DNA of 18,527 nucleotides from Alphaproteobacteria bacterium (GCA_020853455.1 JADYYV010000064.1:1-18527), one strand, 5' to 3'; numbered from the stretch's first letter, positions 1 to 7,006 are shown. Notes: generated by a model not told the origin, from the letters alone. A program made the numbers and translations.

Positions 1-3
1 ACC

Positions 4-612
4 ATGGTCCAGTCGCTGATGGTGACCGCGCTTGGCTTTTTGGTTGTGACCGTCGCAGCGGGCTTCACCACTTATATCCTTTTTGCGCTGGTCGGGCTCG
101 ACCGTTATTTCGGGTTGTTCGGTGTGTTCGGCTTTTACATGGTGGTCAGCATCGCGGGCCTGCCGCCGTTGTACTACGAACTGAAAAAACGCGCCTTCCA
201 GCGCACGCTGTATAATTTTTACGAAGACTACATGGATTTCCAGTATTTCCACTGGTACCTGAACCGCCGCCGCGGCCGCGTCTGGTACCGCGACATCGCC
301 GATGTGACCCAGCATGCCTCCGCGCTCGAGGAACATCAGCGTCTCACCACCATTTACCTCTACGTCCCCAACATGGCGGGCGGTAACGGCCAGCGCGGTT
401 TCGCGGGCCTGAAACTTGAAGACCTGCAGCAGTCCAAGGGTTACCTGACCAAGGTGATGGATGTGCTGGAAATGGGCTTTACCGGCGTGCTGCCCGTCTG
501 GGCGCGCGGCGCTGCGCAGGACGCGCCGCGCCCGATGTTCGCCGAAGCCGAACCGCCCCCCGGCGGCTTCGCCCTGCCGCCCGAGGCTTACGAGCAGAAA
601 AAGAATCCCTGA
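4..612 (+). CDS. Membrane protein with bacterial PH-like (bPH2/DUF304-type) domain, possibly 5'-partial
   Basis: Two hydrophobic segments (about residues 4-30 and 33-55) are followed by a basic stretch (KKRAFQR) and a cytosolic domain at about 66-155. That domain has the layout of bacterial PH-like domains: a beta-rich start, an 'RDIADV' strand-turn, an 'LTTIYLYVPN' strand and a closing helix. A Pro/Ala-rich tail follows. Proteins of this type are usually small inner-membrane proteins of unknown biochemical role. The ATG lies only three bases from the window edge, so no ribosome-binding site can be assessed and the true start may lie upstream. The stop is three bases from the stop of the convergent regulator gene, with no terminator hairpin between them. 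The domain call comes from pattern only; the membrane topology is clearer than the PH assignment. Confidence 0.7.
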   Translation: MVQSLMVTALGFLVVTVAAGFTTYILFALVGLDRYFGLFGVFGFYMVVSIAGLPPLYYELKKRAFQRTLYNFYEDYMDFQYFHWYLNRRRGRVWYRDIADVTQHASALEEHQRLTTIYLYVPNMAGGNGQRGFAGLKLEDLQQSKGYLTKVMDVLEMGFTGVLPVWARGAAQDAPRPMFAEAEPPPGGFALPPEAYEQKKNP

Positions 613-615
613 TAT

Positions 616-1179
616 TTACGACAGGCTCAGCTTGTAGCCGCGGCCGTCCGTCAGCAATATCTGCGGCGCATCCGCAACCGCCTCCATCTTCTGGCGCAGG
701 CGGTAGATATGCGTTTCCAGCGTATGCGTATCGACGCCGTCCTGATACCGCCAGACATCCTTCAGCAAATCTTCGCGTAATACGGCCTCCGGCGACTGGC
801 GCGCCAGATGGACAAGGATATCGACTTCCTTGTCGGTCAGCTGGATATCGTCCTGACCGTTTTTGGCCAGCGTCTTTTCCTGCGGGCTGAATTCATAGGG
901 GCCGATTTTGAAGGCATCAAGATACAGCGCCGGTTCGTCCAGCATCTGCCGCGCCTGCCGGAGCAGCGCGCCCAGGCGCAGCGGCTTGTCATGGCGCAGC
1001 GGCAGCACGGGCACGGCGGCGCGGCGCTCTACCGCCACCCCGTCGCCGCAGATAAACAGCATGGCGGCCGACGGGTTGTCGGTCAGCGCGTCCATGCCCG
1101 CCAGCTGTTCCGCAATCGCGGCGGCAAGCGGCGGCGCCAGTCCCATCAGCATGATTTTGCCGGAAATTTCCATGGTCAC
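616..1179 (-). CDS. OmpR/PhoB-type winged-helix regulator with degenerate receiver
   Basis: The C-terminal half (about residues 88-185) is a clear OmpR/PhoB winged-helix DNA-binding domain: 'LTDKEVDILVHLA', a recognition helix around 'THTLETHIYRLRQK', and the wing 'LLTDGRGYKL'. The N-terminal part is only about 80 residues, against about 120 for a normal receiver. It keeps a receiver-like end ('DKPLRLGALLRQAR', resembling the KPF/LRLGELL segment) but shows no acidic pocket and no credible phospho-acceptor Asp. It is therefore probably a phosphorylation-independent transcription factor (inference). No histidine kinase is adjacent. The reading frame opens at GTG (1179) and an ATG lies two codons later (1173); neither has a strong Shine-Dalgarno sequence, so the start is uncertain by two codons. 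It runs divergently from the small gene at 1245. Confidence 0.85.
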   Translation of the reverse strand: MTMEISGKIMLMGLAPPLAAAIAEQLAGMDALTDNPSAAMLFICGDGVAVERRAAVPVLPLRHDKPLRLGALLRQARQMLDEPALYLDAFKIGPYEFSPQEKTLAKNGQDDIQLTDKEVDILVHLARQSPEAVLREDLLKDVWRYQDGVDTHTLETHIYRLRQKMEAVADAPQILLTDGRGYKLSLS

Positions 1180-1198
1180 CAGCTTACCCGAAAACCAT

Positions 1199-1228
1199 TT
1201 GTTAAGACAGACTCAGGTAAAGTATAGG
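1199..1228 (+). promoter_or_regulatory. Candidate sigma70-type promoter for the small gene at 1245
   Basis: TTGTTA (1199-1204) is followed after 18 bases by TATAGG (1223-1228). The predicted transcript would start about 10 bases before the ATG, leaving just enough room for the AGAGGG ribosome-binding site at 1235-1240. Read by eye; no start-site data. Confidence 0.4.
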
Positions 1229-1244
1229 GGTAAAAGAGGGTCGC

Positions 1245-1550
1245 ATGGCTGTTCAAGACGCTGAAATCATTAAAAAATACGAAGTCGTTTTCGGTGCGCG
1301 CACGGGTGTCACCATCCTTGTGCCGAAAACGAAAGTGTTTGATTGCGGCGTTGAAATTCCCGTGCAGTTCCGCGTATCGACCGACAGCCCGCGCGATGTG
1401 CTGATCACCGCCGCCGGAAATTCCGCCGTGCTGAAAGACCTGCGCAAGGATTACCTCGACGAAGCGATCGAGCGCGGCGTGATCATGTTCTATGAAACCA
1501 AAGACGATGAAGTCGTGCGCTGCACGCCCTGCAATTTTGCAAAAAAATAG
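1245..1550 (+). CDS. Small hypothetical protein (101 aa) with C-terminal CxxC
   Basis: This 101-residue soluble protein is not recognised. It has no signal peptide or membrane segment and ends in a Cys-x-x-Cys motif (C93, C96) followed by NFAKK. The ATG at 1245 is preceded by AGAGGG (1235-1240), four bases away. The gene ends in TAG, and directly after it the last 12 codons are repeated in the same frame, giving LRCTRCNFAKNNPD and a TAA at 1593-1595. Read-through of the TAG would give a 116-residue product with two CxxC pairs eight residues apart, a spacing compatible with a zinc knuckle (inference). The gene lies between the divergent winged-helix regulator and the convergent exported pair. 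No function is assigned. Confidence 0.75.
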   Translation: MAVQDAEIIKKYEVVFGARTGVTILVPKTKVFDCGVEIPVQFRVSTDSPRDVLITAAGNSAVLKDLRKDYLDEAIERGVIMFYETKDDEVVRCTPCNFAKK

Positions 1551-1586
1551 TTGCGCTGCACGCGCTGCAACTTCGCCAAAAATAAT
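1515..1586 (+). repeat. In-frame 12-codon tandem duplication of the gene's 3' end, split by TAG
   Basis: Copy 1 is 1515-1550 and copy 2 is 1551-1586, a period of exactly 36 bases. Copy 1 encodes VRCTPCNFAKK-stop; copy 2 encodes LRCTRCNFAKNN and continues to a TAA at 1593. Three of the differences are synonymous third-base changes (AAT/AAC, TTT/TTC, GCA/GCC), suggesting both copies were once, or still are, under coding constraint. Confidence 0.85.
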
Positions 1587-1637
1587 CCGGATTAAACGCG
1601 CTTCAGGCCGCCCGGGTTGCGACCCATAGGCCTGCGA

Positions 1638-2279
1638 TCAATAATCGCTGCCGCCGTCGCCATCACCGCCGCCGCTGTCGCCGCCGAAGCCGTTATCGTC
1701 GCCGCCGCCGCCGCCGGAATCGCCGAACGCGTCACCGCCGCCGTCCTTGCCGAACAGGTCCGAACCGGTATCGACGCCGTCGCCGCTGCCGTCATCCGAC
1801 GCTTCTTCCTCGCCGGGGTATTCCTGGCCTTTATGCGTCGCTTTCCAGGCGCGTTCTTTTTGCTGCTGCAGCAGTTTTTCGCTGTTCGCCTTCATCTTGG
1901 CGACCATTTCGTCGCGCTTCTTGCGGCCCTCGGCTGCGACCTTGTCGCGCTTGCTGGAGGCGGTCGGCTTTTCGTTGCCGACATAGGAATAAAGGTCTTT
2001 CGCGCCGTCGCCGCCCGCATACATGTCGTCAAAACCGGTGCCGGTGCCAAAACCGCCGCCGACGCCCGTGTCGGATTCCGCGGCATCGTCGCCGCTCTCG
2101 CCGCTGTCTTCGAAATCGCCGCCGCGCAGCACGTCGTTGCTGGGCTTGCCGCCTTTTTGCGAGGGCATCACGCCGTCATAGCCGCTTTGCGCGAAGGAGG
2201 GCGCGGGCGCCAGCATCAGCGCCGCCGCAAAGGCCAGCATCGAAAATTTTACAGTCATGGATGTCATGGCGGATGTCAT
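1638..2279 (-). CDS. Exported Gly/Asp-rich low-complexity protein with GYDGVMP motif
   Basis: The N-terminus is a signal peptide: a Lys at position 11, a hydrophobic core 'MLAFAAALMLA', and a likely cleavage after 'APSFA' (residue 30). The mature protein begins QSGYDGVMP, closely matching the mature N-terminus of the upstream gene's product. A Gly/Asp/Ser-rich region follows, then a charged helical stretch around 'KRDKVAAEGRKKRDEMVAKM', and from about residue 165 an acidic Gly/Asp-rich tail. The start at 2279 is supported by GAGAGGGG in the end of the upstream gene, whose stop lies six bases away, so the two are almost certainly translated together. In-frame ATGs also occur at 2267 and 2258. 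No family is recognised; the product is presumably periplasmic or cell-surface. Confidence 0.7.
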   Translation of the reverse strand: MTSAMTSMTVKFSMLAFAAALMLAPAPSFAQSGYDGVMPSQKGGKPSNDVLRGGDFEDSGESGDDAAESDTGVGGGFGTGTGFDDMYAGGDGAKDLYSYVGNEKPTASSKRDKVAAEGRKKRDEMVAKMKANSEKLLQQQKERAWKATHKGQEYPGEEEASDDGSGDGVDTGSDLFGKDGGGDAFGDSGGGGGDDNGFGGDSGGGDGDGGSDY

Positions 2280-2285
2280 GGCGGA

Positions 2286-3140
2286 TTATTCCCCTCTCTT
2301 GATTTTTTGCAGGGCTTCCATCGCTTCCTGCAGGCGGTCGAGCGACTTGCCGTAGCCTTCGCCGCGTTCCTTGATATACATGTCGGACGCGCCCATTTTC
2401 ACGTACAGGCTGGCCGGTGCGGAATTCATGGTGCGGAAACCGTCCGCCATCACCGACAGGCGGTCATAGGCGGCGGCGGCGGCCTTGCGGCGGTCCTCGC
2501 CCTCGCGCTCGGCCACGATCTGCATCACGGCGTCGACGGTCGCCTTGGTCGCGAATTCGGGCGGCAGCATGCCGTCGATGCGCGGCGTTTTCAGCGCGTT
2601 CAGCATTTTCGAGGTGCCGGGCGGCAGGCCCACGCGCGCCTCGGTTTTCGCGTTCAGGCGGTTGAAGTCCATGCCGTTCGCGCTCAGCGTCGACAGCAGT
2701 TTCAATTGCTCGACGGTCAGCGGAAATTCCTCGCCCGGGCGATAGCCGGGCTTATAGGTGATCTTGGGCGCTTCGCCGAAAGATACCTTGTTGTTCGACA
2801 GCAGTTTTTTCGGCGCGAAGGGGTTATCGACTTTTTTGTATTTCACTGGCGATGCCGGCTTGTCGCGCAGCTTGCGGTCTTCGTCATAGGGGTCGGGCGC
2901 CGCTTCCGCCGCCTTGTCCGTCTTGCCGGGAATGAGACCGGTGTAACCGGCGGGTTCATCGGGCTGTTTCGTGCCGGGGGCGGGCGATACGATGCCGCCA
3001 AATGTGTCGTCGCCCTTGCTCGTGGATTGCGACGGTTTGTTGTCGGGCATCAGGCCGTTATAGCCTTGTGCGAAAACCTGTGCCGACAGGGCGACGCCAA
3101 TCGCGGCTGCGGCCATCAAAGACAGACGGAATTTGTTCAC
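2286..3140 (-). CDS. Exported hypothetical protein with repeated GYxGLxP motif
   Basis: Starting from GTG at 3140, the 284-residue product opens with a signal peptide (VNKFRLSL, hydrophobic core, cleavage near 'AQVFA', residue 24). The mature N-terminus is QGYNGLMP; the motif recurs as GYTGLIP (about 65-71) and, degenerate, as IDGMLP further on. After a disordered Pro/Lys-rich region comes an alpha-helical C-terminal domain from about residue 130. The frame is open up to 3233, but GTG 3140 is preferred: GGAGAG lies about eight bases upstream, the signal peptide starts there, and an extended -10 promoter (3208-3216) lies inside the longer reading. It forms a two-gene operon with the Gly/Asp-rich exported protein. 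No family is recognised and no function is claimed. Confidence 0.72.
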   Translation of the reverse strand: MNKFRLSLMAAAAIGVALSAQVFAQGYNGLMPDNKPSQSTSKGDDTFGGIVSPAPGTKQPDEPAGYTGLIPGKTDKAAEAAPDPYDEDRKLRDKPASPVKYKKVDNPFAPKKLLSNNKVSFGEAPKITYKPGYRPGEEFPLTVEQLKLLSTLSANGMDFNRLNAKTEARVGLPPGTSKMLNALKTPRIDGMLPPEFATKATVDAVMQIVAEREGEDRRKAAAAAYDRLSVMADGFRTMNSAPASLYVKMGASDMYIKERGEGYGKSLDRLQEAMEALQKIKRGE

Positions 3141-3207
3141 GAACGCGCTCTCCAAATGAATCGGCACGGCTTTCCACAGGGGAAAACGCGCCTTTGCACC
3201 ATTTCTC

Positions 3208-3216
3208 ATTATATCA
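3208..3216 (-). promoter_or_regulatory. Extended -10 promoter for the exported-protein operon
   Basis: On the minus strand the sequence reads TGATATAAT, a perfect TATAAT with the TGn extension. No good -35 is seen, as is common for extended -10 promoters. The predicted transcript starts near 3201, leaving about 60 bases of leader before the GTG at 3140. Confidence 0.55.
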
Positions 3217-3281
3217 TATCTTGATCGAAACATAACTCAATCCGCCCTGACTAGACATAAACAATTGAAAGCATTGATAAA

Positions 3282-4688
3282 ATGACAAGCGAGCTGCTGC
3301 GCCTGACCGTACCCGAAATACTGGCGTTATATGAAAAAAAGAAGCTCTCGCCGGTCGAGGTCACGCAAGCCTGCCTGAAACAGGTGCTGAAATATAACCC
3401 CGTCCTGAACGCGCTCTGCCAGATGGACGAAAGCATCGCCCTGCATCAGGCGAAAACCTCCGAAAAACGCTGGATGAGGGGCGCGCAGAAAGGGCAGTTC
3501 GACGGCATCCCCGTGACGGTGAAGGACAGCTTCAACGTAAAGGGCTGGCCCAGCCGCCAGGGGTCGCTCACGACCAGCAACCTGCCGCAGCGCGACGACA
3601 GCCCGGCGGTCACGCTGCTCCGCGATGCGGGCGGCATCATCATGGGCAAAACGACGATGCCCGAATTCGGCGTGAAGGGCGTGACGGATAGTCCCTTGAC
3701 CGGCGTCACGCGCAACCCGTGGAACCCGCGCAAAACCTGCGGCGGGTCGTCGGGCGGCGCGGCGGTCGCGGCCGCGACCGGCATGGCGTTTTTCAACCTC
3801 GGTTCCGACGCGGGCGGGTCGATCCGCATTCCGGCCAGTTTTTCGGGCGTGTTCGGTTTTAAACCCAGCCCCGGCCTGATCCCCGCCTATCCGCCCGGAT
3901 TGTTTTCGACGCTGTGGTCGGCGGGGCCGCTGACGCGCAATGTGACGGATGCTGCGATTGCGCTGGACGCGTTGTGCCGCAACGATGCGCGCGACTGGCA
4001 TGTGCTGCCCATCCCGGCGCAGAATTTCGCAAAGACCATGAATATGCCGCTGCCCAAATTGCGCATCGCGGTTGCGTCGTCCATCAACGGCATTTCCGCC
4101 GTGCCGGAAGTGCGCGAGGTGTTCGCGCAGAAAATCGCGGCTTTAAAAAAATTCGGCATCGTCGAGGAAGTAAAGCTGGATGTACCGGGCCTGATCGATG
4201 TGTTCAACACGCATTGGATGGCGGTCGCCAGCCACACGGTCGCGGAATTTCCGTCGAAAACGCGCAAGCTGCTCGATCCCCGTTTCCTCAGCTGGGCGAA
4301 ACGCGGCGACGGGCTGACGCTGAAGGAATATTTGCAGGCCGAGCGCGACCGCATGGATATCGGCGCGTATTTCAAGGAACTGTTAACGTCATATGATTTG
4401 CTGGTCACGCCCGCAACGCCGATGGCGGCCTTTGATTGCGGCATCAATATGCCGAACGACGCCAAGGGAAAACCGTGGGAAGACTGGACGCCGTTTACCT
4501 ATCCCGCCAACCTTGCGAAACTGCCCTCCGCATCCCTGCCGATGGGACTCACCAAATCCGGCCTGCCGGCGGGCATGATGGTAACGGCGGGATACCTGCG
4601 CGATGCGATGTTGTTGCAGGCCTGCAAAAAGATCGAGGAAGAACTCGCCTTCACGCCGTGGATCGCCACGCAGAAAGAAGCCGCATGA
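3282..4688 (+). CDS. Amidase signature (AS) family hydrolase
   Basis: This 468-residue protein carries the amidase signature. The Ser-cisSer-Lys triad is visible: K81 in 'IPVTVKDSF', S156 in 'CGGSSGG' and S180 in 'GSDAGGSIRIP'. The spacings (75 and 24 residues) equal those of fatty acid amide hydrolase. Enzymes of this family hydrolyse amides; the substrate cannot be read from the sequence. A GatA role (tRNA-dependent amidotransferase) is less likely because no gatB or gatC is adjacent. The start ATG has no obvious Shine-Dalgarno sequence. The stop overlaps the start of the DapB homologue as ATGA, so the two are co-translated and may act in one pathway. No signal peptide is visible, so it is likely cytoplasmic. 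Confidence 0.9.
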   Translation: MTSELLRLTVPEILALYEKKKLSPVEVTQACLKQVLKYNPVLNALCQMDESIALHQAKTSEKRWMRGAQKGQFDGIPVTVKDSFNVKGWPSRQGSLTTSNLPQRDDSPAVTLLRDAGGIIMGKTTMPEFGVKGVTDSPLTGVTRNPWNPRKTCGGSSGGAAVAAATGMAFFNLGSDAGGSIRIPASFSGVFGFKPSPGLIPAYPPGLFSTLWSAGPLTRNVTDAAIALDALCRNDARDWHVLPIPAQNFAKTMNMPLPKLRIAVASSINGISAVPEVREVFAQKIAALKKFGIVEEVKLDVPGLIDVFNTHWMAVASHTVAEFPSKTRKLLDPRFLSWAKRGDGLTLKEYLQAERDRMDIGAYFKELLTSYDLLVTPATPMAAFDCGINMPNDAKGKPWEDWTPFTYPANLAKLPSASLPMGLTKSGLPAGMMVTAGYLRDAMLLQACKKIEEELAFTPWIATQKEAA

Positions 4689-5464
4689 CAAAGGTATGTG
4701 TTGCAGGCGCGACCGGCTGGACGGGTTCCGCGGTCGCGCAGGCGGTGCTGCAATCGAAAGATTTGCAACTGGTGGCCGCGATTGCGCGCAAGACAGCCGG
4801 TGAAAAACTGGCGGGCAGCGATATCACGGTCGTCGCGACGCTCGGCGAAGCGCTAGCCGCCAAGCCCGATGTGCTGGTCGATTATACGCGCGCGGATTCC
4901 GTGAAGGCGCGGGTACTGGCGGCACTCTCACACAAAATCCATGTTGTTATCGGCGCATCCGGATTGTCAGGCGATGATTACGCCGATATCGAAAAAGCGG
5001 CGCTGGAGAATAACGTCGGCGTGATTGCGGCCGGAAATTTTTCCGTCACCGCCGCCCTCGCCAAACGCTGCGCGCTGCTGGCGGCCGAACATGTGCCGTC
5101 ATGGGAAATCATCGATTACGCGGATTCGCAAAAGATCGACGCGCCCAGCGGCACTACGCGCGAACTCGCGGAATCTCTCGCCAGGGTCGCCGCGAACAAG
5201 CTGGATGTGCCGGTTGAAAATACCGTCGGTTTGCGTGATGCGCGCGGCGCGACGATTGGCGGCACGCAGGTTCATTCGCTGCGCCTGCCCGGGTTTAATT
5301 TATCGTTTGAAACAATCTTCGGCCTGCCGGGCGAACGCCTGTCGATCCGCCACGACGCAGGCGGCGACGCCGACCCCTATGTTTTCGGCACGCTGCTGGC
5401 GATACGGCGCGTGATGAAAGTGAAGGGGCTTGTGCGCGGGATGGACAAGCTGCTGTTCGGTTAA
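4685..5464 (+). CDS. DapB-family NAD(P)-dependent reductase, atypical active site
   Basis: This 259-residue protein has the DapB fold markers: an N-terminal nucleotide-binding loop 'GATGWTG' (8-14), 'VDYTRADS' (65-72), 'AAGNFSV' (115-121) and 'KIDAPSGT' (150-157). Authentic DapB reduces 4-hydroxy-tetrahydrodipicolinate to tetrahydrodipicolinate in lysine and peptidoglycan synthesis and has a His-His pair before the conserved Lys. Here the same stretch reads EIIDYADSQK, so Ala146 and Asp147 replace the pair while Lys150 remains. It may therefore be a paralogue using another substrate; I leave the gene symbol empty for that reason. The start at 4685 overlaps the amidase stop; the longer open frame upstream has no homology and lies over the amidase. 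A solo repeat hairpin and a terminator follow the stop. Confidence 0.85.
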   Translation: MTKVCVAGATGWTGSAVAQAVLQSKDLQLVAAIARKTAGEKLAGSDITVVATLGEALAAKPDVLVDYTRADSVKARVLAALSHKIHVVIGASGLSGDDYADIEKAALENNVGVIAAGNFSVTAALAKRCALLAAEHVPSWEIIDYADSQKIDAPSGTTRELAESLARVAANKLDVPVENTVGLRDARGATIGGTQVHSLRLPGFNLSFETIFGLPGERLSIRHDAGGDADPYVFGTLLAIRRVMKVKGLVRGMDKLLFG

Positions 5465-5473
5465 CTAACCCCG

Positions 5474-5497
5474 CCACCCCGCCGAAGGGCGGGGTGG
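5474..5497. repeat. Solo hairpin version of the dispersed GAAG-loop repeat
   Basis: A perfect 10-bp stem (CCACCCCGCC pairing with GGCGGGGTGG) closes a GAAG loop. The left arm and loop are identical to the end hairpins of the 95-bp element at 12965-13059 and the start of the element at 18472. It looks like a collapsed copy in which the left and right ends have joined. It lies between the convergent dapB-like and aminotransferase genes. Confidence 0.75.
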
Positions 5498-5514
5498 GAA
5501 TGTAGAAGGCAAAA

Positions 5515-5542
5515 AAAGAGGGGCTGTTTCCAGCCCCTCTTT
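5515..5542. terminator. Bidirectional Rho-independent terminator
   Basis: A 12-bp perfect stem (AAAGAGGGGCTG / CAGCCCCTCTTT) with a TTTC loop is flanked by T-rich sequence on the plus side and by a run of seven A before it, which is a T run on the minus strand. It can end both the amidase-dapB-like operon (plus) and the aminotransferase gene (minus). Confidence 0.88.
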
Positions 5543-5560
5543 CTTCAAAACACTTACCGC

Positions 5561-6928
5561 TTATTTCGTGCTTTCGATTGCCTTGCGCAGTTTAGCCACG
5601 ATCTGCTCGATATGGCTTTCCTTCACGATCAGGGGCGGGCTCATGGCGATCACGTTGCCGGTGAAGCGGCAGACGACGTCGTGTTCCCAATACATCTTGT
5701 CGAAAATTTCCCAGGCGCGGCTCATTTCCTCGGGCGGCTTGCGCGTGGTGCCGGGATCGATCTCGACCGCGCCCATCAACCCGATGTTGCGGATATCGAT
5801 CACGTTCGGCGTGCCTTTCAGGCTGTGCAGCGCGTCTTCCCAGACCTTCGCCATTTTCTGCGAATTTTCGAACAGGCCTTCTTCTTTGTAAACTTCCTGC
5901 GTCGCAAGCGCGGCAGCGCAGGCCAGCGGGTGGCCGGAATAGGTATAGCCGTGCAGGAATTCAACGCCGAATTCGCCGCCCTGCATGAAGGCATCATAAA
6001 TATGCTTGCGGCAGAAGGTCGCGCCCATCGGCACGGTGCCGCTGTTGATGCCTTTCGCCGACGTAATCATGTCGGGCATCACGTTAAAGGTTTCGGCGGC
6101 GGTCGCCTTGCCAAGGCGGCCCCAGCCCGTGATGACCTCGTCGAAAATCAGCAGGACGTCGTATTTGTCGCAGATCGCGCGAAGGCGTTCCAGATAACCC
6201 TTCGGCGGTACCAGCACGCCGGTCGAGCCAGCCACGGGCTCCACGATCACGGCGGCGACGTTTTCAGCGTCATGCAGCTGGATCACGGCTTCCAGGTTGT
6301 TGGCGAATTCAACGCCGCGATTTTCCGGCTGGCCCTTTGAAAACGCGTTCGATGCGATGTCATGCGTGTGGCAGATCCAGTCCACATTCGGCATCATCGC
6401 GCCCGCAAACACCTTGCGGTTGGCGGGAATGCCGCCCAGCGTGGTGCCGCAGATGTTCACGCCGTGATAGGCGCGCTCGCGGGCGATGATTTTGGTTTTC
6501 GACGCCTTGCCGCGCATGCGCCAATAGGCCATTGCGATTTTAACGGCGGTATCGACCGATTCAGAACCGGAGTTGCTGAAAAACACATGGTCGATATCGC
6601 CCGGCATTTCGGCGACCAGGCGGGATGCCGCCTGAAATGCCAAGGGGTGCGCGAAGGCGAAGTTGGGGGCGTAATCCAGCTCCCCCGCCTGTTTGCGGAT
6701 GGCTTCGACGATTTTCGGGTGGTTGTGGCCGGCATTCACGCACCACAGGCCGGCGGATGCGTCGATCAGCTCGCGGCCGTCATCGGAATAGTAATACATG
6801 CCTTTCGCGCCGGTCAGCATGCGCGGCTTTTTCTTGAAGGCGCGCTGGGGCGTATAGGGCATGAAATGGGCTTCGAGGTCGTTGGGCTTCAACCCTGCGG
6901 CAGGCGCGGGCTTCACGGCGGAGGTCAT
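5561..6928 (-). CDS. Class III PLP-dependent aminotransferase (omega-amino acid:pyruvate type)
   Basis: This 455-residue enzyme shows the class III aminotransferase signature: the phosphate-cup 'NSGSESVDTAVK' (about 119-130), the 'RAYHG' aromatic stack (152-156), 'IFDEVITGWGR' with the pyridine-nitrogen Asp263, and the PLP lysine K292 in 'TSAKGINSG'. The overall layout fits beta-alanine/omega-amino acid:pyruvate transaminases, which move an amino group from an omega-amino acid or amine to pyruvate; the exact donor is uncertain. The start at 6928 is chosen because AAGGA lies nine bases upstream on the minus strand; an in-frame upstream extension lacks homology. It is monocistronic, ended by the terminator at 5515-5542, and diverges from the rhomboid gene with overlapping promoter signals. 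Confidence 0.93.
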   Translation of the reverse strand: MTSAVKPAPAAGLKPNDLEAHFMPYTPQRAFKKKPRMLTGAKGMYYYSDDGRELIDASAGLWCVNAGHNHPKIVEAIRKQAGELDYAPNFAFAHPLAFQAASRLVAEMPGDIDHVFFSNSGSESVDTAVKIAMAYWRMRGKASKTKIIARERAYHGVNICGTTLGGIPANRKVFAGAMMPNVDWICHTHDIASNAFSKGQPENRGVEFANNLEAVIQLHDAENVAAVIVEPVAGSTGVLVPPKGYLERLRAICDKYDVLLIFDEVITGWGRLGKATAAETFNVMPDMITSAKGINSGTVPMGATFCRKHIYDAFMQGGEFGVEFLHGYTYSGHPLACAAALATQEVYKEEGLFENSQKMAKVWEDALHSLKGTPNVIDIRNIGLMGAVEIDPGTTRKPPEEMSRAWEIFDKMYWEHDVVCRFTGNVIAMSPPLIVKESHIEQIVAKLRKAIESTK

Positions 6929-6955
6929 GTTTACATATCCTTGAAATAGACTCGT

Positions 6956-6984
6956 TTGCATTCGATTTCTGCCCAGAGCATACT
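6956..6984 (+). promoter_or_regulatory. Candidate promoter for the rhomboid gene
   Basis: TTGCAT (6956-6961), a 17-base spacer and CATACT (6979-6984) give a sigma70-like pair upstream of the ATG at 7025. Its -10 overlaps the -10 of the candidate promoter on the opposite strand, so the two transcription units may exclude each other. Confidence 0.4.
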
Positions 6985-7006
6985 CGCCCCCACAAGACAA
7001 AGGCAA
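6977..7006 (-). promoter_or_regulatory. Candidate promoter for the aminotransferase gene
   Basis: On the minus strand TTGCCT (7006-7001) and TATGCT (6982-6977) are separated by 18 bases. The predicted start near 6970 gives a leader of about 40 bases carrying the AAGGA ribosome-binding site. Confidence 0.35.

Noticed and set aside
1548..1550. TAG read as a recoded amino acid (such as pyrrolysine)
   Set aside because: No recoding tRNA or synthetase is visible and other TAG stops in the window (hemC, tsaD) end conserved proteins at normal length.
1617..3224. Plus-strand open frame of 535 codons over the exported-protein pair
   Set aside because: It is antisense to two genes with signal peptides and ribosome-binding sites, is biased to Ala/Arg/Val, and looks like a frame kept open by high GC.
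3141..3233. Longer N-terminus for the 284-aa exported protein
   Set aside because: It would place the signal peptide inside the protein and contains the extended -10 promoter; GTG 3140 has the ribosome-binding site.
4436..4684. Upstream extension of the DapB homologue
   Set aside because: It overlaps the amidase C-terminus in another frame and has no reductase features; the ATGA overlap at 4685 is the natural start.
3282..4688. gatA, subunit A of the tRNA-dependent amidotransferase
   Set aside because: The signature is shared by all amidases, no gatB or gatC is nearby, and the gene is coupled to a reductase instead.
5515..5542. Member of the GAAG-loop repeat family
   Set aside because: Different stem and loop, with T tracts on both strands; it is an ordinary bidirectional terminator.
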